Part shown: in pieces, positions 8,713 to 16,366 of the stretch | Layout: each line of letters starts with the position of its first letter | Numbering within the stretch: position 1 is the first letter of the stretch | Assembly: GCA_964420285.1 (NCBI GenBank) | Contig: CAYQTE010000031.1 | Location: 1 to 51,962 of the forward strand | DNA: 51,962 nucleotides | Direction: 5' to 3' | Source of the DNA: CAYQTE01 sp964420285 | GTDB taxonomy: Bacteria > Planctomycetota > Phycisphaerae > Tepidisphaerales > Tepidisphaeraceae | Position numbers and translations under genes: made by a program | Notes under the pieces: model-generated | The model's input: only the letters and a program-made list of their open reading frames with translations | Database searches by the model: none | What the model was told of the DNA's origin: nothing

Positions 8713-11298
8713 TCACAACGAAGAGTTGACTGGCGCCGGTTCGGTTGCCGGCCTCGTGGCCGGGCGCGTGGCGGCGGGGTGCTGTTGCTTCCAAGCCGCA
8801 AAGGCGGGCGTGGCCAGGGCGGGGCCGATGTCCGGATCGGCGTAGAATTCGTCGGCCTCATAGTCCTCGTCCAGCAATTCGTCCAGGGCCTTGGTGGCCT
8901 CGGCGACGTTTCCGGCGGCACACTCGACAATGGCGAGATTCCACCAGTCCTTGCCGTCGTCCGGCGAGCGATTGGCCTCGGCGCGCGCGGCATCAAACTG
9001 TTTCAAACGAACTTCGCTGCGAATGTAGATGTCTTGAAAGCGGTAGCGGTCAGTCGCGACCGCTTGAATCGCGGCGCGATTGCTCTCCAAAACACTGACA
9101 GCCCCCGAGTAGTCGCCGGCGAGGAACTTCGCATCGCCATCCCACAGCGGTACGCCGGGATCGTTGGGCGCATCCGCCCGCCGCGCGGCGACCAGTTTGG
9201 AAAGGCCGTCGGCGTCCTTCTTGCCCGCGTACAACCCGCACAACTGCGAAAAGACCTTGTCCTGCGGCTGGACGTCATGGTACGCCGTCAGTCCGTTGCC
9301 GGCGCTGAATCGCGATATCACGCGCGCCGAGCGAAAGGTATCGGAGTCGGTTGCGGCGGCCAGCGATAGGGCCTTGGCATAGGAGGCGTCGGCCGCGTCG
9401 TATTCAAGGGCGGCCTGGTGCAACTTCCCCTGGTAGTAATAGACCCACGGGTCCGTGGGAAACGCCTTGAGATGCGTGTCGATAAGGAGCGACAGCGTGG
9501 TGTTGTCCTTCTGCCCCAGTAGCCGTGGGGCAAGCAGGCGAAACGCATTCTTCTTGTCGGGCACCACGCCGTACGCGTCGATCGCATCGCCGGCCAGTTC
9601 GGAGGCATAAATGTACTCGGTCAGAAAGCTCGCCTGCCCCTTGACGGTGGCCAGCGGAACCAGGGGCTTGAGCAGCGTTTCTGCATCCTTGTATTGCTTA
9701 CCGATGACCTTGAATTCCGCATCGTAATAGGGCAGCCACGGATCTCCAGCCGATTCCGGACGGGCGCGATAGGCGTCGATCAAAATCTGCATGCCCTCCA
9801 CGTCGCGCTGCCGTTGCAGCGTCGGCGCGGTCTTAACGAACACCGTGGCGGGGGAGTCGGCTTGGGCGAGGCGGAGGCCGATTTCCGACTTGTTTCCGGC
9901 CGGGAGAAGTTGTGCCAGTTCACCGAGGCTTCCGGCGGCATCGTGGTCTTCATCGAGCGACTTTTCAAACGCCACGACAGCATCGGCGGGGCGCTTCAGG
10001 TTCACCAGAGCCAACCCCCGCTCATAATACAGATCGGCGTCCGCGCCCAGTGCATCCTCCCATTTCTGGGAGCATTGCAGTGCATTGTCGTATTGGCCGA
10101 GCTTGTTGTAGGCGATGGTTCGAAACTGAAAGATGATCGGGACATCCTGCCCGGTGGCTTCAACGGAATCGCAATCCTTGAGGGCATCTTGATAGCGGTT
10201 CTGCCGCATGTGCAGGGCAGCCCACATGAACTGGCGGATGGCGACTAGGTCCGCGGTCATGGACATGGCGTCCAGCGACTGCAACGTCGTCTGGGCGCCC
10301 GCGAGGTCTCCCTTTTGCATGGCGGCGCCGGCGAGCTGGAACTTCTGGCCCACAGTCATCAGGATGTTGGATTCCGCAGTCCCGCCCGATGCCGCCGATG
10401 CCATCGCCGACGCCATGATCGTGCTCACTCGAATCCCCTCGGCAAGGTCTTCCGAATCCCAGACCTTCCACGTCGATCCGCTGGCTCGAAGCCACCATCG
10501 CCTCTTTTGTTCGATCTTGTGCGGAGCAACGCCCTGAATCTCCTGATCGTAGACCACGGCTTCCCGGCGGTCGCTCGAAAGGCTGACCTTGCTCATTTTG
10601 TGGGTGTTCCAAATCATTGCTCCCCAAGACGCGGCGATTTGGCCGGGAAACTGGGCCGCGATTGTGCTTCGCACCGCGCCGATCTGGTTGGACGGAACCG
10701 CCTTGAACGCACCCAGGCGGTCAAGCTCATCACAAAGGCGATCGGTGTCGAAATCGCTGGTTATCGCAGGGACATTCTTCTGCGCGAGGCCCTGGTCGAA
10801 TCGGTCCAGGGCGGCCGATATGGCCTGCAGCTCGGCCGCCGTGGCCGCGTTGGCCGCCGATGCTGGTCCGGCCCCCGTAAACGCTTCCCTGGTCTGCTGA
10901 TGCTTTTGGTCAATCGTGAGATTCTCGCGCGGCGGCAGGTGGCTCAACTGATACGCGCGCCAAGCCGCAAAACCCATCGCGCCGACGAGCACAATCCCGA
11001 TTGACGCCAGAGTAATCCAAAGCCCGCGTTGCGACGCCGGCCGGGTCTGATTCACAGTGGCCAACTGCGAAGTCAAACCAACGAACGGCGGCGGCGCCGG
11101 TACGAGCTTCGGCGCCGCCACGTACAGCGGCATTGGTGGCGGTATCACCGCAACCTTCGGCGCCGCAGCCGATGTGTGCACTGGCGATCCGCCCGGAATG
11201 ACGACAATCTGCCCGCAGCCGCGGCATTTGGCCCGCTTGCCGGCATATTGGTCCGCCACCTTGATCTGTTTTCCGCATTGGCAATTGAATTCAATCAT
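8713..11298 (-). CDS. Zinc-ribbon, single-TM, TPR-repeat protein
   Basis: The ATG at 11298 gives 861 residues beginning MIEFNCQCGKQIKV, a zinc ribbon with Cys6, Cys8, Cys26 and Cys29 (CxC...CxxC). A Pro-rich linker is followed by a single transmembrane helix around residues 95-117 (GLWITLASIGIVLVGAMGFAA). The rest is a long helical region with tetratricopeptide-like repeats, for example YYERGLALVNLKRPADAVVAF and YYYQGKLHQAALEYDAADAS. The topology suggests a cytoplasmic zinc ribbon and a periplasmic TPR scaffold. This layout is common in planctomycetes, but no specific partner is known. It converges with the ketoacyl synthase gene (21 bp apart) and is separated from ahbAB by about 205 bp. Confidence 0.8.
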   Translation of the reverse strand: MIEFNCQCGKQIKVADQYAGKRAKCRGCGQIVVIPGGSPVHTSAAAPKVAVIPPPMPLYVAAPKLVPAPPPFVGLTSQLATVNQTRPASQRGLWITLASIGIVLVGAMGFAAWRAYQLSHLPPRENLTIDQKHQQTREAFTGAGPASAANAATAAELQAISAALDRFDQGLAQKNVPAITSDFDTDRLCDELDRLGAFKAVPSNQIGAVRSTIAAQFPGQIAASWGAMIWNTHKMSKVSLSSDRREAVVYDQEIQGVAPHKIEQKRRWWLRASGSTWKVWDSEDLAEGIRVSTIMASAMASAASGGTAESNILMTVGQKFQLAGAAMQKGDLAGAQTTLQSLDAMSMTADLVAIRQFMWAALHMRQNRYQDALKDCDSVEATGQDVPIIFQFRTIAYNKLGQYDNALQCSQKWEDALGADADLYYERGLALVNLKRPADAVVAFEKSLDEDHDAAGSLGELAQLLPAGNKSEIGLRLAQADSPATVFVKTAPTLQRQRDVEGMQILIDAYRARPESAGDPWLPYYDAEFKVIGKQYKDAETLLKPLVPLATVKGQASFLTEYIYASELAGDAIDAYGVVPDKKNAFRLLAPRLLGQKDNTTLSLLIDTHLKAFPTDPWVYYYQGKLHQAALEYDAADASYAKALSLAAATDSDTFRSARVISRFSAGNGLTAYHDVQPQDKVFSQLCGLYAGKKDADGLSKLVAARRADAPNDPGVPLWDGDAKFLAGDYSGAVSVLESNRAAIQAVATDRYRFQDIYIRSEVRLKQFDAARAEANRSPDDGKDWWNLAIVECAAGNVAEATKALDELLDEDYEADEFYADPDIGPALATPAFAAWKQQHPAATRPATRPATEPAPVNSSL

Positions 11299-11503
11299 CC
11301 CGCGTTCCCTTTGCCTTCCCAAATCCCGCTTGACTGCTGCCCATTGTCAGAGTTGCGTAAAGCAGCATCATCCGGCGCATTTCGGCAGGAATCAAGATGC
11401 ATTGGTCGAACTTAACATAACATGGATTATAGGACGTGGGGGGGGCGAAAGGGGGGTTGGCGGCTGAGCCCTTTGATGGCGGTCCGGACTGTCTGCCGTG
11501 ATT

Positions 11504-12562
11504 TCAAGTGGCTGCCGCGGCGGATTCTTCCCATGCGGGGATGTCACCTTCGAAATACCGGATGCGGACCTTCTTGTATTCGTGTGTTGAATACAGGGCC
11601 GCATAGCTGTCAATCCCGGTCGCGGCGGAAATCGACTTGAGGATGGCGGCGCCCTCGGTCTGCTGCCGGGCGTGGATCATCGTGTAGAGGTTGTACGGCC
11701 AGTCGGGATAGCTGGGGCGAAGATAACAATGGCTGACCTGAGGGAAACCGGCCGCTGTGGCGCCGAACGCGTCCTGATGTTCAGGCGGGACAATCCAAAC
11801 TCCCATGGCGTTGGCGTCAAAGCCCAGCTCGCGGTGCCGCAAGACCGCACTGTAACGCCGCATAAGCCGGCGGGCGCGGAATTGCTCGGCGGCCGTGAGA
11901 AGTTCATCCACGCCGACGCCGATTTCGCTGGCCCAGGCGTCGAAAGGGTGCTGGGCTGCGGGAAGGTCACGCTGCAGGACGCGGATGAATTCCTTTTCGC
12001 GCTGTGTCAGGGGGTTTATCTGTCCGGCGGATGCACGACCGACGGGCGCGACGGTTCGGGGCGACGGCGATGGATCGAATGGGCCATTGTGGAGATCGAG
12101 CTTGACGCCGATCTTATACATCTTGAGCGTCGGCATCAGCCGAGTGACAATCGCGCCGGAACGCTGGTGCAGTATTTGCGATGTTGCCTCCAGACCCAAA
12201 CGGCTGTCGGGCGGGACGGCCAGTGTGTACCACAAATTGTACTCGTGATCGCGACGATAATTGTGGGAGACGCCGGGGTGCTGGCTAACGGCCGCCGCGG
12301 CCGCTTCCAGGCGATCTTCCGCGACTTTGGCGGCGACCAGAGTGCTCTGATAGCCAAGTGCCCCGCTGTCAAAGATCGCGCCGATCTGACGAATGACGGC
12401 GTGCGGGCCGGTGCGAAGAGCCTGCAGTCGCTCGATGACCAACGACTCCGCCACGCCTAAATCCTGAGCGATTTGAGCGAACGGCCTCGGCACGAGCGGA
12501 ACCTGCTCCTGCACGGCCGCGAGCAGTTGGGCGTCGATGTCGTTGGGGACGGGGCGCATCAT
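11504..12562 (-). CDS. ahbAB: Siroheme decarboxylase, fused AhbA-AhbB (NirDL-like)
   Basis: The enzyme converts siroheme to 12,18-didecarboxysiroheme, the second stage of the alternative heme pathway, or of heme d1 synthesis in nitrite reducers. The 352-residue protein contains two tandem Lrp/AsnC-like halves. The first has a winged-helix segment (LGVAESLVIERLQAL) and HNYRRDHEYNLWYTL. The second begins near LTQREKEFIRVLQRDLP and has SHCYLRPSYPDWPYNLYTMIH and EYKKVRIRYF. These match AhbA and AhbB, normally separate proteins of about 150-170 residues. The start could be 12562 or 12559; a TTG at 12595 is less likely. It is 47 bp downstream of hemA and ends the ccm operon. No nirS is visible, so a heme b role is favoured. 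The two-half assignment is confident, the substrate is inferred. Confidence 0.88.
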   Translation of the reverse strand: MMRPVPNDIDAQLLAAVQEQVPLVPRPFAQIAQDLGVAESLVIERLQALRTGPHAVIRQIGAIFDSGALGYQSTLVAAKVAEDRLEAAAAAVSQHPGVSHNYRRDHEYNLWYTLAVPPDSRLGLEATSQILHQRSGAIVTRLMPTLKMYKIGVKLDLHNGPFDPSPSPRTVAPVGRASAGQINPLTQREKEFIRVLQRDLPAAQHPFDAWASEIGVGVDELLTAAEQFRARRLMRRYSAVLRHRELGFDANAMGVWIVPPEHQDAFGATAAGFPQVSHCYLRPSYPDWPYNLYTMIHARQQTEGAAILKSISAATGIDSYAALYSTHEYKKVRIRYFEGDIPAWEESAAAAT

Positions 12563-12609
12563 GGTCCGCTCATCAGGATGGGACTGTGACCGCAATTTGC
12601 CACGGGCGG

Positions 12610-13917
12610 TCAGGCGAACTTCTTATCGCCGGCCGAGCGATCGCGGTCGCGATCATCCCCTTGAGTGTAAGCGGCATGGAGCGCCCCCGCCACCGCCATC
12701 ATCGCGGTTGCCGAACTGTTGCGGACGCCGACCACGCAGGGATGCATGAACTTGCCAACCAGGCGATCGACGAGTTGGCCGACGGCCTGGCGCTGGGCAT
12801 CGGTCAGGTCCGGGCATTTGCGGATGAGCCGTTCCATTTCCGACTCGCGAACGCATTTGGCGTCGGAATACATCTGGGCGATGATCGGATTGAGGCGGGT
12901 TTCGTTGAGCCACTGGATGAAGGAACTCACTTCCTCATCGAGAATCTTTTCGCATTGCTCGAGGGCGGCGACGCGGGTCTTCTGATTTTCGGCGACGATG
13001 CGGCCCAAGTCATCCACGTCGTAGAGATATACGCCATCGATCCGGGCCACTTCCGGCTCGACATTGCGCGGCACGGCCAGATCGACGATGTAAATGAGCC
13101 GGCCGTGGCGCTGTTTTTGAATCTCGCGCATCTGCTGTGCGGTCAGGACCGGATTGCCACAGCCCATGGCCATGATGACGATGTCGGCTTCGAGGAGTTT
13201 CTGCGGGAACTGCTCGAACGGCGCGGCCGTGCCCTGGCAGGCTTCGGCCAACGTGCGGGCGTTGGCGAGGGTGCGGGACATGACCACGAAATTATGGGTC
13301 TCGGCGGCGCTGGCCAGATGCTGGCAGACCAGTCGGGCCACTTCGCCGGCGCCGACCACGAGCGTCTGCTTATCGCTGAAATCGGAGAAAATGCTGCGCG
13401 CGACATCGACGGCGACCGAGGGCACGGACAGTTTTCCATCGGCGATGGCCGTTCCCGTGCGGGCGCGCTTGCCGACGGCAAATGCGTGGTGGAAGAGGCG
13501 ATTGAGCACCCGGCCGGTGGTGCCCTGCTCGGACGCCTGCGTGTACGCCTGCTTGATCTGGTTGACGATCTGGCATTCGCCCAGGACCATCGAATCGAGA
13601 CCGCTGATGACGCGGAAGAAATGGCGGCAGGCCTGCTCGTCGGTGAATTGGTAGAGATACTGTTTGAACTGATCGGCGGGGATATCGCGGGCTTCGGCCA
13701 GGAAGCTGACGATATCGGCGGCATTGGGCCGGTCGCCATCGGAAGCGGCGACGATTTCGACGCGATTGCAGGTACTGAGAATGGCGGCTTCGCAGCCGGG
13801 GAATTGTTTGCGGAAGAACATCAGGGCCGTGGCAACGCCTTCGCGGCCGAAGGCCAGTTGCTCGCGGACTTCGACCGGTGCGGTGCGATGGTTCAAGCCG
13901 ACAAGGACGATACTCAT
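12610..13917 (-). CDS. hemA: Glutamyl-tRNA reductase HemA
   Basis: HemA reduces glutamyl-tRNA(Glu) to glutamate-1-semialdehyde with NADPH, the first committed step of C5 tetrapyrrole synthesis in the cytoplasm. The 435-residue protein starts MSIVLVGLNHRTAPVEVRE and contains ILSTCNRVEI, whose Cys is the catalytic nucleophile. DSMVLGECQIVNQIK and the dinucleotide site LVVGAGEVARLV follow, and the helical dimerisation domain ends the protein. Length and motif order are normal. Its ATG overlaps the stop of ccmD (ATGA), so translation is probably coupled to the cytochrome c maturation genes. This places supply of precursor under the same promoter as heme export and attachment. Confidence 0.97.
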   Translation of the reverse strand: MSIVLVGLNHRTAPVEVREQLAFGREGVATALMFFRKQFPGCEAAILSTCNRVEIVAASDGDRPNAADIVSFLAEARDIPADQFKQYLYQFTDEQACRHFFRVISGLDSMVLGECQIVNQIKQAYTQASEQGTTGRVLNRLFHHAFAVGKRARTGTAIADGKLSVPSVAVDVARSIFSDFSDKQTLVVGAGEVARLVCQHLASAAETHNFVVMSRTLANARTLAEACQGTAAPFEQFPQKLLEADIVIMAMGCGNPVLTAQQMREIQKQRHGRLIYIVDLAVPRNVEPEVARIDGVYLYDVDDLGRIVAENQKTRVAALEQCEKILDEEVSSFIQWLNETRLNPIIAQMYSDAKCVRESEMERLIRKCPDLTDAQRQAVGQLVDRLVGKFMHPCVVGVRNSSATAMMAVAGALHAAYTQGDDRDRDRSAGDKKFA

Positions 13918-14048
13918 GGCCGGCCTCCGGCATTACCGCGGCTGTTGGCATTACGACAGGCGGCGCGGCCTTCGAGCCACATCAGTCCGGCGTAGCCCCA
14001 CATGAGAGCGAATCCAATCGCGTAAGCCGCGATTACATAGCCGTTCAT
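13914..14048 (-). CDS. ccmD: CcmD-like small heme-exporter protein
   Basis: This 44-residue protein is easily missed by length filters. It starts MNGYVIAAYAIGFALMWGYAG, a single transmembrane helix, followed by a short charged tail ending GGRP. Its ATG overlaps the ccmC stop (ATGA) and its own TGA overlaps the hemA ATG, so it sits as the third member of an A-B-C-D series. CcmD proteins are tiny one-helix proteins that help release holo-CcmE from the CcmABC complex. The sequence itself is weakly conserved in the family, so the call rests mainly on size, topology and exact position. Confidence 0.75.
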   Translation of the reverse strand: MNGYVIAAYAIGFALMWGYAGLMWLEGRAACRNANSRGNAGGRP

Positions 14049-14800
14049 AGCACACCTTCCGTCTGACCCATCGCCTTGGGGCCGAGAATCGTCGGAACTT
14101 TCACAGCGGAAGCGGATCGGATTTCCGGCCGGCGACTGGCCGCTTTGGAAATCGCCGCAAGAGATTGGGCCCGGTTGAGATCAAATCGAGTGGCGATCAG
14201 GCCGACCGTCAGAAGCGTCACCGGCGCAAACCACACCGCCAGGGTGATCTTCATCGCCAGTTCCGGCAGGCTGACGTTGCCGGGATGAATATAGTCCGGC
14301 AGCAATCGAGCCGAGAGCCAGACCAGCGGGACATCGAGGAAGGCAATGATGGCATAGACCGAACCGATGACGGCGCGGCGTTCACGGCCTTCGATACTCG
14401 AGCGAATGACCAGGTAAACAACATAGAGGAAGAACAGAACGAGGCTGAATGTGAGCCGCGGGCTCCAAGTCCACCAGACGTTCCAGGCCGAGCGGCCCCA
14501 GATCATGCCGGTGGCAAGCACCACGGCGCACAACTGCACCGCGATGCGCCCCGCCGCCGCCGCCAGATCATCCCACCACGCGCTGCGCTGCCACAGATAA
14601 GCGATGCTGGCCACGAAGGCGACCAGGCAGGCCAGAAAAGTATTGATGGCCACCGGCAGATGCAGATAGAAGATCTTCTGGACGACGCCCATCGAGGTTT
14701 CGTTCGGCGTGTATTTTGCCGTGAGGATCGAAGCCCCGGCGAACAGCATCGCCACCGCGATCCAGTACGCACGAATCAGTTTGGATGGGATGCGGTTCAT
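14045..14800 (-). CDS. ccmC: Heme handling protein CcmC
   Basis: CcmC is the inner-membrane WWD-domain protein that presents heme to CcmE. The 251-residue protein has six hydrophobic segments, two histidines in the expected loops (FYLHLPVAINT and PDYIHPGN) and the Trp-rich segment WNVWWTWSPRLTF between them. In well-studied CcmC proteins the corresponding stretch reads WWVWDARLT, so the Asp of the WWD motif is replaced by Ser here. Length and topology are otherwise normal. It starts 18 bp after ccmB ends and its stop overlaps ccmD. A C-terminal extension after the last helix is rich in Ala and Ser and may be dispensable. Confidence 0.93.
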   Translation of the reverse strand: MNRIPSKLIRAYWIAVAMLFAGASILTAKYTPNETSMGVVQKIFYLHLPVAINTFLACLVAFVASIAYLWQRSAWWDDLAAAAGRIAVQLCAVVLATGMIWGRSAWNVWWTWSPRLTFSLVLFFLYVVYLVIRSSIEGRERRAVIGSVYAIIAFLDVPLVWLSARLLPDYIHPGNVSLPELAMKITLAVWFAPVTLLTVGLIATRFDLNRAQSLAAISKAASRRPEIRSASAVKVPTILGPKAMGQTEGVL

Positions 14801-14818
14801 GATTTCAACTCCGTACGC

Positions 14819-15535
14819 TCAGGGCTCCAGAACCAACTCAAACATCAGCCAACTGGCCGTCAGGAAGATCGCATCGAACGCCACCAGGATTCCTAAGCCG
14901 TTGACGCCAATCGGCAGTCCTTTGACGAACCGGTCGAGCAGCAACTGCGTGGAGGCGATAACCAGCGGGAGGGTGACCGGGAAGATCATCATCGCCAGCA
15001 GGCCGCCCTGCAGCCTCGTGGACGAGACTACAGCAGCGAACAACGTGCCGATGGCTGCAAAGCCGATGATTCCCAACGTCATTACGGCCGCAAAAGCGAA
15101 TGGGGCCGGTGAGAGGTCGAAAGAAAAGAACAGAACTCCTGCTGGCGTAATGACTAACGCAACGGTGGCGATCAGGGCCAGATTGCTGGTCAGCTTCGCC
15201 AAATAGATCGTTCCGCGTCCGACGGGAGTGAGCATGAGGGCCGCCAGCGCACTTTCGGAACGCTCTACCGCCATGGTTTTCTCAAAGCAGAGAACACCAC
15301 TGAACAGGTAAGCTACCCAGAGTACCGCCGTCGCCCCGAACCCCCCTGCCGTCCCTCCACCCAAACCCAAGCCCAGCACGACGACAATGAGCAATCCGAG
15401 GACAGTTACCAGTCCGATCGTCTGCCGGCCGCGGGCTTCAATCTTCAGATCCTTGCCGACCAGCAAAATGAACTGCCTGGCGGCAACGCTGAACGGATGG
15501 GCGTCGTGATCGGGTTGTTGCATTGCCAGGGACAT
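14819..15535 (-). CDS. ccmB: Heme exporter membrane subunit CcmB
   Basis: CcmB is the membrane subunit of the CcmAB ABC-type complex that releases holo-CcmE from CcmC. The 238-residue protein starting at 15535 (MSLAMQQPDHDAHPFS) has a cytoplasmic N-terminus with LVGKDLKIEARGRQ, close to the conserved CcmB opening (xRDLxxExR), then six hydrophobic helices. FEKTMAVERSESALAALMLTP matches the conserved cytoplasmic loop. A longer frame to 15661 overlaps the ccmA coding region and is rejected; the chosen start lies 13 bp after the ccmA stop. Confidence 0.93.
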   Translation of the reverse strand: MSLAMQQPDHDAHPFSVAARQFILLVGKDLKIEARGRQTIGLVTVLGLLIVVVLGLGLGGGTAGGFGATAVLWVAYLFSGVLCFEKTMAVERSESALAALMLTPVGRGTIYLAKLTSNLALIATVALVITPAGVLFFSFDLSPAPFAFAAVMTLGIIGFAAIGTLFAAVVSSTRLQGGLLAMMIFPVTLPLVIASTQLLLDRFVKGLPIGVNGLGILVAFDAIFLTASWLMFELVLEP

Positions 15536-15548
15536 GACCGCTCCAAGA

Positions 15549-16328
15549 TCAGCAGACCGCGAAACTCTCGGGTTCATACCGCATTTCCGCGCCGCCCAAT
15601 TCCGCCAGGATCGCCGGCGCATCGGTGATGCGGGCAGGTTGGTCGATGGCGACCATTCCACCGCTCAGCACGACGACGCGTTGGGCCAGCCGCAGGCTTT
15701 GCCCAACATCGTGATTGACCATCACGATCGTCTTTCCCGCGATGTGGAGATCCTCCAAAAGCCGCTCGACGGCCGCGCTGCCCGGCACGTCCAGTCCGGC
15801 GAACGGCTCATCGGCCAGCACGAGGTCCGGCTCATGCACCAATGCACGGGCGATCGACACGCGCTGGCTCATGCCACGACTGAAGGTCTTCACGGCATCG
15901 TCCGCCCTGTCGATCATCCCGACGGTCGCAAGCAGTTCCTCTGCCCGCTGCCGTGGAGATTGGACGCCGTACAGGCGCGCGAACAATTCCAGGTTTTCCC
16001 TGGCGGTCAGATCGCGATAGAGCATGGATTGATGGCCGATCATTCCCAGCCGCGCCCGTGCCCGCGCGGCTTGTTTGGGTACCGACAGGCCGAAGAGTTG
16101 CAGCCCGCCGGATGTTGGCGGCATCAGCGTCGAAAGGATCTTCAACAGCGTGGTCTTGCCTGCCCCGTTAATCCCCAGGATGACCACATATTCGCCGGCG
16201 GCAATCGACAGGTCGATCTGATTGAGCACCGGTCGTTCATCCAGAGTCTTTACGAGATTCTCGGCCCGCACCGCCATTGGCGCGGGGGTCGCATTGCCGG
16301 CCGAAGTTGAGAAAGGCGTCAAGACCAC
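15549..16328 (-). CDS. ccmA: Heme exporter ATP-binding subunit CcmA
   Basis: CcmA is the ATPase of the CcmABCD complex, which powers release of heme-loaded CcmE. The 259-residue protein has Walker A GINGAGKTTLLK, the Q-loop region GMIGHQSML, the ABC signature FSRGMSQRVSIARAL, Walker B LVLADEPFAGLD and the switch His in MVNHD. The GTG at 16328 is preceded by AAAAAGGTGAC, a good ribosome site; an internal ATG at 16277 is possible but has none. Position between the GHP lipoprotein and ccmB supports CcmA rather than another ABC ATPase. Confidence 0.94.
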   Translation of the reverse strand: MVLTPFSTSAGNATPAPMAVRAENLVKTLDERPVLNQIDLSIAAGEYVVILGINGAGKTTLLKILSTLMPPTSGGLQLFGLSVPKQAARARARLGMIGHQSMLYRDLTARENLELFARLYGVQSPRQRAEELLATVGMIDRADDAVKTFSRGMSQRVSIARALVHEPDLVLADEPFAGLDVPGSAAVERLLEDLHIAGKTIVMVNHDVGQSLRLAQRVVVLSGGMVAIDQPARITDAPAILAELGGAEMRYEPESFAVC

Positions 16329-16366
16329 AAGTCACCTTTTTGCACGCAGGCGGAACAACCGTTGGG

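Noticed and set aside
11504..12562. Lrp/AsnC transcription regulator
   Set aside because: The protein has Lrp-like halves, but the catalytic motifs HNYRRDH and DWPYNLY and the position after hemA identify a siroheme decarboxylase.
12586..13995. Long plus-strand open frame of 469 codons opposite hemA
   Set aside because: It is the complement of a clear HemA gene, with composition typical of antisense frames in high-GC DNA (rich in Asp, Gly, His) and no domain.
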